Shown one piece after another: positions 25,090-34,098 of a stretch of 64,000 nt of DNA. The translations under genes were made by a program, and so were the position numbers. Within the stretch, counting starts at the first letter, position 1. Each line of letters begins with the position of its first letter. The notes under the pieces are model-generated. The model ran no database searches, was not told the DNA's origin, and saw nothing but the letters and a program-made list of their open reading frames with translations. The stretch is from Rhodobiaceae bacterium (GTDB lineage Bacteria > Pseudomonadota > Alphaproteobacteria > Rhizobiales > Tepidamorphaceae), in NCBI GenBank assembly GCA_020637985.1, contig JACKJK010000008.1, positions 140,684 through 204,683 of the forward strand. The letters are read 5' to 3'.

Positions 25090-25465
25090 ACAGCGGTGCC
25101 AGCGCCATGATGGCAAGCCCGATAGGAAACAGGCTCCCCGCGATGATGTTGAAGGACTGCAGGTAGAGTCCGACCGGCTGGCGAAGGATGAAGAGCGCGA
25201 ATACGCTCTCGATGGCGATCAGCACCGCTGTGGCGATCACGCCCAGCGCGAGCAGCCATGCAACGCTGTATCCGGCCCCGAAACGCCGCGCCATCCAAGA
25301 CCCGATCAGCGCCACGGTCGCGGTGACCAGGGGAAACTCGAGCTGGTGGCCGAACCGCTCGCCGAGATTCGGGATCAGGACCAGTTCGCGCAACATGCCG
25401 AATGCGAACCCGGCGCCGAAGGCGAGCGCGCCATAGAGCACGCCAAGGCGGAAAAGCCCGCTCAT
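25046..25465 (-). CDS. Four-helix membrane protein of unknown function
   Basis: The 139-residue protein has four predicted membrane segments: GVLYGALAFGAGFAFGML, FPLVTATVALIGSWMA, VAWLLALGVIATAVLIAIES and IIAGSLFPIGLAIMALAPLF. The C-terminus is basic (RAMERFEAKRRA). I do not recognise the family. It lies 20 bp downstream of the acyl-CoA dehydrogenase gene on the same strand and is probably its transcript partner. The last 44 bp overlap the 3' end of pcp tail-to-tail. Confidence 0.65.
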   Translation of the reverse strand: MSGLFRLGVLYGALAFGAGFAFGMLRELVLIPNLGERFGHQLEFPLVTATVALIGSWMARRFGAGYSVAWLLALGVIATAVLIAIESVFALFILRQPVGLYLQSFNIIAGSLFPIGLAIMALAPLFSRAMERFEAKRRA

Positions 25466-25485
25466 GGCAGTGCCGTGTCCCGGTC

Positions 25486-26703
25486 TCAGAAGAACGCCTG
25501 CAGGCCGGTCTGCGCGCGCCCGAGGATCAGCGCGTGCACGTCGTGGGTGCCCTCGTAGGTGTTGACCGTCTCCAGGTTCGCCAGGTGGCGCATCACGTGG
25601 TACTCGTCCTGGATGCCGTTGCCGCCGTGCATGTCGCGCGCCATGCGGGCGATGTCGAGCGCCTTGCCGCAGTTGTTGCGCTTGACGATGGAGATCATCT
25701 CCGGCGCCATGCGCCCTTCCTCCAGCAGCCGTCCGACGCGCAGCGAGGCCTGCAGGCCGATGGTGATCTCGCACTGCATGTCGGCGAGCTTCTTCTGCAC
25801 CAGCTGGGTCGCCGCCAGCGGCTTGCCGAACTGCTTGCGGTCGAGCGTGTACTGCCGCGCCCGGTGCCAGCAGTCCTCGGCCGCCCCCAGCGCGCCCCAG
25901 GAGATGCCGAAGCGTGCCCGGTTGAGACAGCCGAACGGCCCCTTCAGGCCCGACACGTTGGGCAGCAGCGCACTTTCGGGCACCTCGACGCCGTCCATGA
26001 CGATCTCGCCGGTGATCGAGGCGCGCAGGCTCAGCTTGCCGCCGATCTTCGGCGCCGACAGCCCCTTCATGCCCTTCTCCAGCACGAAGCCGCGGATCGC
26101 CCCGTCGTCGGCGGTTGATTTCGCCCACACCACGAAGACATCGGCGACCGGCGAGTTGGAAATCCACATCTTCGAGCCGGTCAGCCGGTAGCCGCCGTCG
26201 ATCTTGTCGGCGCGCGTCTTCATGCCGCCGGGATCGGAGCCGGCGTCAGGCTCGGTCAGCCCGAAGCAGCCGGCGTATTCGCCGGTCGCCAGCTTCGGCA
26301 GGTACTTCTTGCGCTGCGTTTCGTCGCCGTAGGCGAAGATCGGGTACATCACCAGCGACGACTGAACGCTCATCACCGAGCGGAAGCCGCTGTCGACGCG
26401 CTCGACCTCACGCGCCACGAGCCCGTAGGAGACGTAGGACGCGCCGGCGCAGCCGTAGTCCTCCGGCAGCGTCAGCCCGAGCAGCCCGAGTTCGCCCATC
26501 TCGTTGAACAGCGAACGGTCGAAGGTCTCGTTGCGGTAGGCGTCGATGATGCGCGGGGCGAGCTTCTCCTGCGCATAGGCGCGCGCGGTGTCGCGGATCA
26601 GGCGCTCGTCCTCGGTCAATTGATCGTCGAGCAGGAACGGGTCGTCCCACGTGAACGCCATCGGCTTGTCGGGGTGCGGTGCGGCCTTCGTCACGGCGCT
26701 CAT
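25486..26703 (-). CDS. gcdH: Glutaryl-CoA dehydrogenase (acyl-CoA dehydrogenase family)
   Basis: The 405-residue flavoprotein has the acyl-CoA dehydrogenase signatures: LTEPDAGSDPGGM in the FAD-binding region near residue 155, the ARFGISWGALGAAED helix, and GKALDIARMARDMHGGNGIQ. The catalytic glutamate is in NTYEGTHDVHALILGRA near residue 385. This last motif with its TYEGTHD(I/V)HALILG form is typical of glutaryl-CoA dehydrogenases, which act in lysine/tryptophan and aromatic degradation. Whether it decarboxylates cannot be decided here. The start at 26703 is preferred over one ten codons upstream, which has no family match. Confidence 0.88.
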   Translation of the reverse strand: MSAVTKAAPHPDKPMAFTWDDPFLLDDQLTEDERLIRDTARAYAQEKLAPRIIDAYRNETFDRSLFNEMGELGLLGLTLPEDYGCAGASYVSYGLVAREVERVDSGFRSVMSVQSSLVMYPIFAYGDETQRKKYLPKLATGEYAGCFGLTEPDAGSDPGGMKTRADKIDGGYRLTGSKMWISNSPVADVFVVWAKSTADDGAIRGFVLEKGMKGLSAPKIGGKLSLRASITGEIVMDGVEVPESALLPNVSGLKGPFGCLNRARFGISWGALGAAEDCWHRARQYTLDRKQFGKPLAATQLVQKKLADMQCEITIGLQASLRVGRLLEEGRMAPEMISIVKRNNCGKALDIARMARDMHGGNGIQDEYHVMRHLANLETVNTYEGTHDVHALILGRAQTGLQAFF

Positions 26704-26961
26704 GGTGTTTCTCCCGGTTGGATGTCCTTGCAAAGACCAATAGTCCGGCGCGGCAATGCGGGCAAGCTTCGCGCCGAGCAGGGCAGGCCTGCGCGCCCGG
26801 TGCCGGTGGTGGCGGGCAAAGCCGGCAAGACAGGTGTTGCACCCTTGCCACCTTGTCGCGCCGATTTGCCGCGCAGGCCATTCGGACCTTGCCCGCAGGC
26901 CGCTCGCTGCCTACAGATGGACGACCTAGCGAATTTGCGCGATTCTCGGGGACAACGCGCC

Positions 26962-27795
26962 ATGAAGAAATTCCTTCCGATCCTGACCGCCGCGGCCATG
27001 GGCGCCCTTGCGCTGCCCGCATCGGCCACCGATTTCATCGGCAAGAGCAACATCGACTTCTTCTATGCCGAGCTCGAGGGCGGCTACGCGGTCTTCGGCG
27101 GCGCACCGCTCAACGAGGGTTCTGCTTCGGAACTGCAGCCGCCGGCGGGTGCATACGGCACCGCATTGCTCGGCCACGTTTCGATCGATGACGGCATCAT
27201 CGGTGGCTATGTCGATCGTGCCGAATTGTGGTTCAGCTATTTCGACCACGGTGACGATACCAACGCGGGCGGGTCTATCAGTTTCGACCGGAACTACTGG
27301 GAAGTCGGCACGCGCTTCCAGCATTATTATGACCAGAACGCCGCCAACAAGATGATGTGGGGCTTCGAGCCGTTCTATGGCGAATTCTCCGCCACTGCCA
27401 ACCAGGTGGCGCCTGTCAATCGCGGCGTGATCGACCAGTCCATCTACGGCGCCATGCTCTCGTTTGAATCCGAGCGGATGATCTCGCCGTCGACGATGCT
27501 GCTGCTGCGTGCTGCGGGAGGCGTCTATGGTTCGAGCGCGGACTACAACCTGACAGGGGGCACCACGGCCAGCGACAGCGACACGACCGCTGGCTTCAGG
27601 GGGCAACTGGCCATCGGCCTCAAGCGCCAGTTGAACGCGCGCACGAGTGTCGGTGTCATCGGCCGGGTGGACTATTTCTCCGCCGTTGCCGTGCCGGATT
27701 TGGCGACGGGGAATACTACCTTGCGCAACGACGGTCTCGTCGACGCGTCGATCGGCATCAACCTGAACTACATCTTCGCCGGCATCTACGAATAG
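26962..27795 (+). CDS. Outer-membrane beta-barrel-like exported protein
   Basis: The 277-residue precursor has a signal peptide (KKFLPILTAAAMGALALPASA). The mature part is rich in alternating aromatic and small residues: YAELEGGYAVFGG, WFSYFDHGDDTN, SFDRNYWEVGTRFQHYY and LIGLKRQLNARTSVGVIGRVDYF. It ends with LNYIFAGIYE. The pattern of amphipathic strands and aromatic girdles suggests a barrel of perhaps 10-12 strands in the outer membrane. The family is unrecognised. It is a single-gene unit with a strong terminator at 27820. Confidence 0.65.
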   Translation: MKKFLPILTAAAMGALALPASATDFIGKSNIDFFYAELEGGYAVFGGAPLNEGSASELQPPAGAYGTALLGHVSIDDGIIGGYVDRAELWFSYFDHGDDTNAGGSISFDRNYWEVGTRFQHYYDQNAANKMMWGFEPFYGEFSATANQVAPVNRGVIDQSIYGAMLSFESERMISPSTMLLLRAAGGVYGSSADYNLTGGTTASDSDTTAGFRGQLAIGLKRQLNARTSVGVIGRVDYFSAVAVPDLATGNTTLRNDGLVDASIGINLNYIFAGIYE

Positions 27796-27819
27796 CCGCG
27801 CGCCGCATCCCGAAATGAA

Positions 27820-27852
27820 AAGGCCGGTCCTGCGACCGGCCTTTCGTTTTTT
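27820..27852 (+). terminator. Rho-independent terminator
   Basis: A perfect 10-bp GC-rich stem (AAGGCCGGTC at 27820-27829 with GACCGGCCTT at 27834-27843, loop CTGC) is followed by TCGTTTTTT. It is 24 bp after the outer-membrane protein stop and 18 bp before the end of the convergent msrB gene. The orientation of the T-run assigns it to the plus-strand gene. Confidence 0.9.
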
Positions 27853-27870
27853 CATCGACTGCCTGTAGCG

Positions 27871-28290
27871 TCACGTCTCCGGCTCGAAATCCAGCGCGTG
27901 GCCGTTGATGCAGTAGCGTAGACCCGTCGGCTGCGGCCCATCCGGGAAGACATGACCCAGATGGGCGTCGCACGCCGCGCAGCGCACTTCGGTACGCCGC
28001 ATGAACCATGACCGGTCGTCATGCTCGGCAACCGCCGTCTCGCCGACGGGCCGCGTGTAGCTTGGCCAGCCGGTGCCGGAATCGAACTTGTCTCCCGACG
28101 CAAACAGCGGCTCACCGCAGCACACGCACGTGTAGATACCCGCCGCCTTCTCGTCCCAGTGCGGTCCGGTGAAGGCACGCTCCGTCCCGTGCTGGCGCGT
28201 GATGCGGTACTGCTCCGGCGTCAATTGCTGGCGCCATTCCGCATCGCTTCTGGAAACCCTTGGCGGCGGCATCTTTTCGGATTTGGACAT
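27871..28290 (-). CDS. msrB: Peptide-methionine (R)-S-oxide reductase
   Basis: The 139-residue protein has both zinc-binding pairs of MsrB (CVCCGEPLF and CAACDAHLGHVF), the GTGWPSY element, and the catalytic cysteine in LRYCINGHALDF near the C-terminus. It reduces the R epimer of methionine sulfoxide in proteins with thioredoxin as electron donor. There is no signal peptide, so it is cytosolic. The start at 28290 gives the usual N-terminal length; the frame is open 77 codons further upstream into the promoter region of the antiporter operon. Confidence 0.93.
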   Translation of the reverse strand: MSKSEKMPPPRVSRSDAEWRQQLTPEQYRITRQHGTERAFTGPHWDEKAAGIYTCVCCGEPLFASGDKFDSGTGWPSYTRPVGETAVAEHDDRSWFMRRTEVRCAACDAHLGHVFPDGPQPTGLRYCINGHALDFEPET

Positions 28291-28492
28291 TGTCTTGCGT
28301 CCCTTGCTCGATTGGCGGCTACTGGATAGTAGGTATGGTGTGTGGTATCCCACACAAGGGAATTCGATTCGCATTGACGTGAATGTGAATACGCCCGTTG
28401 GTTGCAGTTCGCGCCTGTGAAAAAATACCAGATGATTCGTGTCCTTGTCGGCACGGGCGGCGGGAATGGCAAAACGGGCGAGGGGGGAATAC

Positions 28493-29005
28493 ATGGGTGC
28501 AGGGCGTTCAGCGCTCTCCAATACCTTTCGGGCAGCTGCCTTGTTCGCCGTCCTGTACGGCTACTGGCTGCTGTTGTCGGGTCATTATACCGTCTGGCTG
28601 CTAGCCGCCGGTGCGATCACCGCTGCCATCACTGCGGCATGGGCGCTGAGGCTCGGCCTCTCTGACAGCGAGGGCACCCCGGTCCACCTCATCGTGAACG
28701 CTGTCGTCTACTGGCCGTGGCTTGTCGTCGAGATCATCAAGGCGGCGATCGACGTCAGCTGGCGCATTGTCCATCCCGCGTTGCCGATATCCCCTGACCT
28801 GCGCCGCTTCAAGGCGACCCAGAAGACCGCGGAAGGGCTCACCACCTACGCCAATTCGATCACCCTGACGCCGGGCACGATTTCGGTGCTGGTCGACTGG
28901 GAACATCACGAGATCGTGGTGCACGGCCTGTCGCGCGACGGTCTCGACGGTCTCGACGCTGGCGACATGGACGCCCGGGTCACCCGCTTCGAGGGAGGGA
29001 AGTGA
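28493..29005 (+). CDS. mnhE: Mrp/Mnh antiporter subunit E
   Basis: The 170-residue protein has two or three N-terminal membrane helices (FRAAALFAVLYGYWLLLSG and VWLLAAGAITAAITAAWALR). A conserved soluble part with YANSITLTPGTISV follows, a motif typical of MnhE/MrpE. It is the first gene of the antiporter operon. The start at 28493 follows AGGGGGGAAT. The stop overlaps the ATG of mnhF. MrpE is needed for full assembly of the complex in other bacteria. Confidence 0.88.
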   Translation: MGAGRSALSNTFRAAALFAVLYGYWLLLSGHYTVWLLAAGAITAAITAAWALRLGLSDSEGTPVHLIVNAVVYWPWLVVEIIKAAIDVSWRIVHPALPISPDLRRFKATQKTAEGLTTYANSITLTPGTISVLVDWEHHEIVVHGLSRDGLDGLDAGDMDARVTRFEGGK

Positions 29006-29286
29006 TGTTCGTCGCCGCAACCCTCGCCGTCCTGGTGTCGCTCGTCCTGCTCGTGGTGCGTGCGCTGAAGGGGCCGACGGTGTTCGACCGGTTGGTCGCC
29101 GCCAATTCCATCGGCACGGACGCCATTCTGCTTCTCGCGGTCGTCGGGTTCCTGACCGGTCGCCCGGAGTTCCTCGATATTGCGATCACTTACGCCCTGC
29201 TCAACCTGATCGGGACGCTCGCCGTGCTGAAGTACTTCCGCTTTGGCGACCTTGCCCATTCGGGCGGCGAAGAGCCGGAGGATTGA
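29005..29286 (+). CDS. mnhF: Mrp/Mnh antiporter subunit F
   Basis: The 93-residue protein has the three-helix MnhF pattern with RALKGPTVFDRLVAANSIGTD between helices 1 and 2, the family's most conserved loop. The last helix (YALLNLIGTLAVLKYF) is followed by a charged tail. A GTG at 29002 precedes the ATG by one codon; GAGGGAGGGA lies just upstream. It is coupled to mnhE by a 1-bp overlap, and mnhG starts 4 bp later. Confidence 0.9.
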   Translation: MFVAATLAVLVSLVLLVVRALKGPTVFDRLVAANSIGTDAILLLAVVGFLTGRPEFLDIAITYALLNLIGTLAVLKYFRFGDLAHSGGEEPED

Positions 29287-29290
29287 TCGC

Positions 29291-29740
29291 ATGCAGATCG
29301 TGATCGACATTCTCAGCTTCGTCCTGCTCGCCGCCGGCGGCGTCTTCATGGTCATCAGCGCGGTCGGCGTGAACCGCATGCCCGACATCTACACGCGCCT
29401 GCACGCGGCCTCCGTCGCCGACACGCTGGGCGCCGGCCTGCTGATCGCCGGCATGATGTTGCAGGCCGGGCCGACGCTGGTCACCGCCAAGCTGGTGATG
29501 ATCCTGGCGATCCTGTTCTTCTCCGGTCCCGTCGCCGGCCACGCCGTGGCGCGCGCGGCCCTTGCCGCCGGCGTGCGCCCGCACGTCGACCACCCCGAGG
29601 AATCGGCGGATGCCTGCGGCGCCGATTTCAACGTCGAGGCCGTGCCGCACGAGACCGTGCGCGACGACGTCAAGCTGATCCGTTCGCTCAAAGGTCTGCG
29701 CCCGGCCGGCCGCGCGGCAAAGGCAAAGGCGAAGGGGTAG
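29291..29740 (+). CDS. mnhG: Mrp/Mnh antiporter subunit G
   Basis: The 149-residue protein has three membrane helices and the MnhG signature GVNRMPDIYTRLHAASVADTLG between the first two. Its C-terminal extension of about 50 residues (DHPEESADACGADF and a final KAKAKG) is longer than in many homologues, which end soon after helix 3. It is a membrane subunit of the cation/proton antiporter. Confidence 0.9.
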   Translation: MQIVIDILSFVLLAAGGVFMVISAVGVNRMPDIYTRLHAASVADTLGAGLLIAGMMLQAGPTLVTAKLVMILAILFFSGPVAGHAVARAALAAGVRPHVDHPEESADACGADFNVEAVPHETVRDDVKLIRSLKGLRPAGRAAKAKAKG

Positions 29741-29744
29741 GGCG

Positions 29745-30314
29745 ATGGAATCCTTCATCAACATGATCCTGCTGACCCTGCTCGCCGTGGTTACCCTCGG
29801 TGTCGTGCGGCTCAGGAACCTGTTCGCCGTGGTCATCCTAGGCGGCATCTATTCCTTCCTGATGGCAAGCGTCCTCATCGTGCTCGATGCCGTCGACGTC
29901 TCGATGACGGAAGCCTCGGTCGGCGCCGGCATTTCGACCGTACTGATGCTGACGGTCCTCTACATGACACGTGTCGAGGAGGCGAAGCCGGTCCATACGC
30001 CGATCCTGCCGCTGTTCGTCGCCGGCGTGACAGGCGCCGTGCTCGTCTACGGCACCTGGGGGCTGCCGGCCTTCGGTCTCTCCGACACGCCGATCAACAC
30101 CCACGTCGGCATGAGGTACATGGAACTCTCCGTCCCCGACACAGGCATCCCGAACGTGGTCACCTCGGTGCTGGCCTCCTACCGCGGCTTCGACACCCTC
30201 GGCGAGACGACGGTGGTGTTTACCGCCGGCATCGGCGTGCTGCTGTTGCTGCGCCGCGGCGTCTCCCTTGCGCGCCTGCGCCGCAAGCAGCAGGAAGAGG
30301 AGAAGCCGTCATGA
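29745..30314 (+). CDS. DUF4040 subunit (MrpA C-terminal/MbhD+E-like)
   Basis: The 189-residue membrane protein corresponds to the C-terminal part of canonical MrpA, present here as a separate gene. Helices with RLRNLFAVVILGGIYSFLMA and DVSMTEASVGAGISTVLML form the DUF4040 (MbhD-like) region. A second part (SVLASYRGFDTLGETTVVF) matches the MbhE-like tail including its conserved RGFDTLGE motif. In canonical Mrp operons these segments follow the antiporter-like domain of MrpA in one polypeptide. It overlaps the mnhB start by 4 bp (ATGA). Confidence 0.85.
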   Translation: MESFINMILLTLLAVVTLGVVRLRNLFAVVILGGIYSFLMASVLIVLDAVDVSMTEASVGAGISTVLMLTVLYMTRVEEAKPVHTPILPLFVAGVTGAVLVYGTWGLPAFGLSDTPINTHVGMRYMELSVPDTGIPNVVTSVLASYRGFDTLGETTVVFTAGIGVLLLLRRGVSLARLRRKQQEEEKPS

Positions 30315-30730
30315 GGCTCGACGTCGTCCTCCGCGTCGTCACCAAGCTGATGCTTCCGTTCATGCTGGTGTTTGCGATCTACGTGCAGTTCCACGGCGAC
30401 TACGGCCCCGGCGGCGGCTTCCAGGCCGGCGTGATCGCCGCTGCCGCGCTGATCCTCTATGCGTTGATGTTCGGCCTGTCGGCGGCCATGCGCGTCGTGC
30501 CGACATGGCTGGTCGAGAAGATGATCCCGATCGGCGTGATGATCTACGCCGGAACCGGCGTCGTCAGCATGTTCCTGCACGAGAACTTCCTCGACTATGA
30601 CGCCTTGAACCATCACTCCCATGTGCATGCTCAGGAGTGGGGCGTGTTCATCGTCGAGGTCGGCGTGTTCGTCACCGTGTCGAGCACGATGATCGCCATC
30701 TTCTATGCCTTCGGCGGACGCGGGCGGTAG
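30311..30730 (+). CDS. mnhB: Mrp/Mnh antiporter subunit B
   Basis: The 139-residue protein has four membrane helices and the MnhB motif YVQFHGDYGPGGGFQAGVIAAA in the first third. The HENFLDYDALNHHSHVHAQ loop is rich in histidine and followed by EWGVFIVEVGVFVTV. It overlaps the DUF4040 gene and sits 10 bp before mnhC. It is part of the membrane complex that exchanges Na+ or K+ for protons. Confidence 0.92.
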   Translation: MRLDVVLRVVTKLMLPFMLVFAIYVQFHGDYGPGGGFQAGVIAAAALILYALMFGLSAAMRVVPTWLVEKMIPIGVMIYAGTGVVSMFLHENFLDYDALNHHSHVHAQEWGVFIVEVGVFVTVSSTMIAIFYAFGGRGR

Positions 30731-30740
30731 GGAGAGCGAG

Positions 30741-31109
30741 ATGGAAGTCCTGCAGGCGATTGCCGCCCACTACAACCACTGGATCACCATCTTCCTGATG
30801 GTCGCCGGGCTCTATGTCGTGGTTGCCCGCGGCAACATGATCAAGAAGCTGATCGGCCTGTCACTGTTCCAGACCTCGGTCTATCTGCTCTACATTTCGC
30901 CGGGCAAGATCCTTGGCGGCACCGCACCGATCATCGATCCGTCGATTGAAGTCTATTCCAATCCGCTGCCCCACGTTCTCATCCTCACCGCGATCGTCGT
31001 CGGCGTGGCAACGCTGGCGCTCGGCCTCGGCCTCGTCGTGCGCATCAACGAGGTCTATGGCTCCATCGAGGAGGATGAGATCTTCACCCGGGAAGACGAC
31101 GACGAATGA
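30741..31109 (+). CDS. mnhC: Mrp/Mnh antiporter subunit C (NuoK-like)
   Basis: The 122-residue protein has three membrane helices and is related to complex I subunit NuoK. Characteristic elements are GLYVVVARGNMIKKLIGLSLFQ and LPHVLILTAIVVGVATLALGL. The C-terminus is acidic (EEDEIFTREDDDE). The start at 30741 follows GGGAGAGCGAG. Its end overlaps the start of the first MnhD gene by 4 bp. Confidence 0.92.
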   Translation: MEVLQAIAAHYNHWITIFLMVAGLYVVVARGNMIKKLIGLSLFQTSVYLLYISPGKILGGTAPIIDPSIEVYSNPLPHVLILTAIVVGVATLALGLGLVVRINEVYGSIEEDEIFTREDDDE

Positions 31110-32587
31110 TCGAGCACCACCTTCCCGTCCTGATCGTCCTGGTTCCGCTGTTCGGCGCCCTGCTGAGCTCGCTGACCCACCGCGGCTCCATCGCGTGGGG
31201 CGTCGCGCTGCTGGCGACCGTGCTGACCCTTGCCGGCGCGATCGCGCTGTTGGCGCGCGTCACCCACGAAGGCGTGATTTCCTACGAGATAGGCGGCTGG
31301 GCGCCACCGGTTGGCATCGAGTACCGCGTCGACATGGCCAACGCCCTGGTCATCCTCATCGTCGCTTCGATCGCGGCGGTGATCGTGCCCTATGCGCGCG
31401 TCAGCGTCGCCCGTGAAATCGCCGCCGACCAGCACGCCTGGTTCTACACCATGTACCTGCTGTGCGTGACGGGCCTGATCGGCATCGCGGTCACCGGCGA
31501 CGCGTTCAACGCGTTCGTGTTCCTCGAGGTGTCGTCGCTGGCCACCTACACGCTGATCGCGCTGGGGCCCAGCCGCCGGTCGCTGCTGTCGGCCTATCAA
31601 TACCTCATCATGGGCACGATCGGCGCCACCTTCTACATCATCGGCGTCGGCTTGCTGCTCACCATCACCGGGACGCTGAACTTCGTCGACCTGGCCGCGC
31701 GCATCGCAGATACGCAGTACGATCAGGCGCTGCTTGCCGCCTTCGCCTTTATCACCGTGGGCATCGGGCTGAAGCTGGCGCTGTTCCCGCTGCACGTATG
31801 GCTGCCCAACGCCTACGCCAAGGCGCCCTCGACGGGCACCGCGCTGCTCGCGTCCACCGCCACCAAGGTCGCGGTCTACCTGCTGGTGCGCATCTATTTC
31901 AGCGTCTTCGGCGTCGACAAGATCATCGGCGACATACCGGTTCTGGAACTGCTGCTGATCCTCTCCATCGCGGCGATGTTCTTTGCTTCCATCGTCGCGG
32001 TGTTCGAGAAGAACGTGAAGCGACTACTCGCCTATTCCTCGGTGGCGCAGGTCGGCTACATGATCCTCGGCGTGTCGATGGCCACGACCACGGCCCTGAC
32101 CGGCACGCTGGTGCACCTTGCCAACCATGCCCTGATGAAGGGCGCGGCCTTCCTCGCCATAGGCGCGGTCGCCTACCAGCTCGGCTCCGTCAGCCTCGAC
32201 CGCATGAAGGGCGTTGGCCGTGTCATGCCGATCACCATGGGTTGTTTCGTCGTCGCGGGGCTCAGCCTCATCGGCGTTCCCGGCACGGTCGGCTTCATCT
32301 CGAAGTACTATCTCGTCATCGCCGCCTTCGAGAAGGGCTGGTGGTGGCTCGCCTTCCTGATCGTCGCCAGTTCGCTGATCGCCGTGTTCTATGTCGGCCG
32401 TGTCGTCGAGGTGGCCTGGTTCTCCGCCCCCGATACCGAAGCCGCGGAGCTGCGCGATCCACCCCTGCTGATGCTCGTTCCCACCATCATCCTGGCGGCG
32501 GCCTGCGTGTTCTTCGGTGTTGACGCCTCGCTGACCGCGGGCCTTGCGGAAGGGGCGGCCAACGTCCTGTTTGGAGGCTACCAATGA
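31106..32587 (+). CDS. mnhD: Mrp/Mnh antiporter subunit D, first copy
   Basis: The 493-residue protein is a 14-helix antiporter-like subunit related to NuoL/M/N. Conserved ion-path residues are present: the Glu in FVFLEVSSLATYTL (TM5), the Lys in GLKLALFPLHVWLP (TM7), and a Lys in LANHALMKGAAFL (TM8). It is the direct MrpD equivalent by position after subunit C. Its 3' end overlaps the next D-type gene by 4 bp. Confidence 0.92.
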   Translation: MIEHHLPVLIVLVPLFGALLSSLTHRGSIAWGVALLATVLTLAGAIALLARVTHEGVISYEIGGWAPPVGIEYRVDMANALVILIVASIAAVIVPYARVSVAREIAADQHAWFYTMYLLCVTGLIGIAVTGDAFNAFVFLEVSSLATYTLIALGPSRRSLLSAYQYLIMGTIGATFYIIGVGLLLTITGTLNFVDLAARIADTQYDQALLAAFAFITVGIGLKLALFPLHVWLPNAYAKAPSTGTALLASTATKVAVYLLVRIYFSVFGVDKIIGDIPVLELLLILSIAAMFFASIVAVFEKNVKRLLAYSSVAQVGYMILGVSMATTTALTGTLVHLANHALMKGAAFLAIGAVAYQLGSVSLDRMKGVGRVMPITMGCFVVAGLSLIGVPGTVGFISKYYLVIAAFEKGWWWLAFLIVASSLIAVFYVGRVVEVAWFSAPDTEAAELRDPPLLMLVPTIILAAACVFFGVDASLTAGLAEGAANVLFGGYQ

Positions 32588-34071
32588 TCGGCAGCCTGTT
32601 CCCGGGCGGCGACAACGTGATGCTGCTGGCGCTGTGCGTGCCGGTGATCGCGGCGATCCTGATCCCGCTGTTCGGCGCGCGCCCAAACCTGCGCGAGACC
32701 GTGACGCTCGTTTCCGCCGGCGTCCTGTTCGACCTGGTGGTGATCCTCGGCGACAAGGTGTTGCGCGGCGACTTGCCGTCGCTGCCCGGCCTCCAGGTCT
32801 TGCCGGGGCTGGAAATCCGCTTCGCCATCGAGCCGCTGGGGATGATCTTCGCGCTCGTCGCTTCGACGCTGTGGATCGTCAACTCGATCTATTCTATCGG
32901 CTACATGCGGGGCAACAACGAGCCCCGCCAGACGCCCTTCTACATCTGCTTCGCGGTGGCGATCTTCGCCACGCTCGGCATCGCCTTTTCCGCCAACCTG
33001 TTCACGCTGTTCCTCTTCTACGAGGTGCTGACACTGTCGACCTATCCGCTCGTCACTCACAAGGGCAACGACGACGCGCGCAAGGCCGGGCGGATTTATC
33101 TCGTGCTGCTGCTGGCGACCTCGATGCTGCTGCTGCTGCCGGCGATCATCTGGACCGGCGTCGTCGCCGGCACGCTCGACTTCGCCTCCGGCGGCATCCT
33201 CGCCGGCAAGGTTTCCCCCGCGCTGATGGGCGTGCTGCTGTTCCTCTTCGTCTACGGCATCGGCAAGGCGGCGGTCATGCCGGTGCACTTCTGGTTGCCC
33301 GCCGCGATGGTCGCGCCGACCCCGGTCAGCGCGCTGCTGCACGCCGTCGCCGTGGTCAAGGCCGGCGTCTTCTCGGTGGTCAAGGTCATCGTCTACGTGT
33401 TCGGCGTCGATGCCCTGCGCGAGGCCGGCACGGGCGACTGGCTCGCCTATGTCGCCGGCTTCACGGTCATTGCGGCCTCCATCGTCGCCTTGCGCCAGGA
33501 CAACCTGAAGAAGCGGCTGGCGTTTTCCACCATCAGCCAGCTGTCCTACGTGGTGCTGGCCGCCGCCATCCTGACGCCGATCTCGCTGGTTGGCGCGGCG
33601 ATGCACATCGCCGCCCATGCGGTCTCCAAGATCACGCTCTTCTTCGCCGCCGGTTCGATCTACACCGCCGCCCACCTGACCGAGATCTCCCAGCTCAAGG
33701 GCATCGGACGGCGCATGCCGTGGACGATGACGGCCTTCGCCATCGGCGCACTGTCGATGATCGGCGTGCCGCCGACCGCCGGTTTCCTGGGCAAGTGGTT
33801 CATGCTGACCGGCGCGATGGAAACCAAGCAGTGGGTGCCGGTCGGCGTCATCATGCTGTCGACGATCCTCAACGCGACCTACTTCCTGCCGATCATTTTC
33901 GACGCCTTCTTCAAGGCGCCGCCCGAGCCCGAACCCGGACATCATGCCCACGGCGAGGCTCCCTGGCCGATCGTGCTGGCGCTCACCGCTACAGCTGCCG
34001 GCACGATCCTTCTGTTCTTCTTCCCGGCCATCCCGCTGGCGCTGGCCGAGATGATGATGGGCATGCGCTAG
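32584..34071 (+). CDS. Mrp/Mnh antiporter subunit D-type, second copy
   Basis: The 495-residue protein is a second NuoL/M/N-type antiporter-like subunit with the same key residues: Glu in FLFYEVLTLSTYPL, Lys in GIGKAAVMPVHFWLP, and Lys in AAHAVSKITLFF. It differs in loops and has a His/Glu-rich stretch, PPEPEPGHHAHGEAP, before the last helix. Since no long MrpA exists in the operon, this copy may take the antiporter-like role of the MrpA N-terminal domain. That substitution is inference from gene content. Confidence 0.88.
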   Translation: MIGSLFPGGDNVMLLALCVPVIAAILIPLFGARPNLRETVTLVSAGVLFDLVVILGDKVLRGDLPSLPGLQVLPGLEIRFAIEPLGMIFALVASTLWIVNSIYSIGYMRGNNEPRQTPFYICFAVAIFATLGIAFSANLFTLFLFYEVLTLSTYPLVTHKGNDDARKAGRIYLVLLLATSMLLLLPAIIWTGVVAGTLDFASGGILAGKVSPALMGVLLFLFVYGIGKAAVMPVHFWLPAAMVAPTPVSALLHAVAVVKAGVFSVVKVIVYVFGVDALREAGTGDWLAYVAGFTVIAASIVALRQDNLKKRLAFSTISQLSYVVLAAAILTPISLVGAAMHIAAHAVSKITLFFAAGSIYTAAHLTEISQLKGIGRRMPWTMTAFAIGALSMIGVPPTAGFLGKWFMLTGAMETKQWVPVGVIMLSTILNATYFLPIIFDAFFKAPPEPEPGHHAHGEAPWPIVLALTATAAGTILLFFFPAIPLALAEMMMGMR

Positions 34072-34098
34072 GGACAGGACCCACGGAGCGACGACATC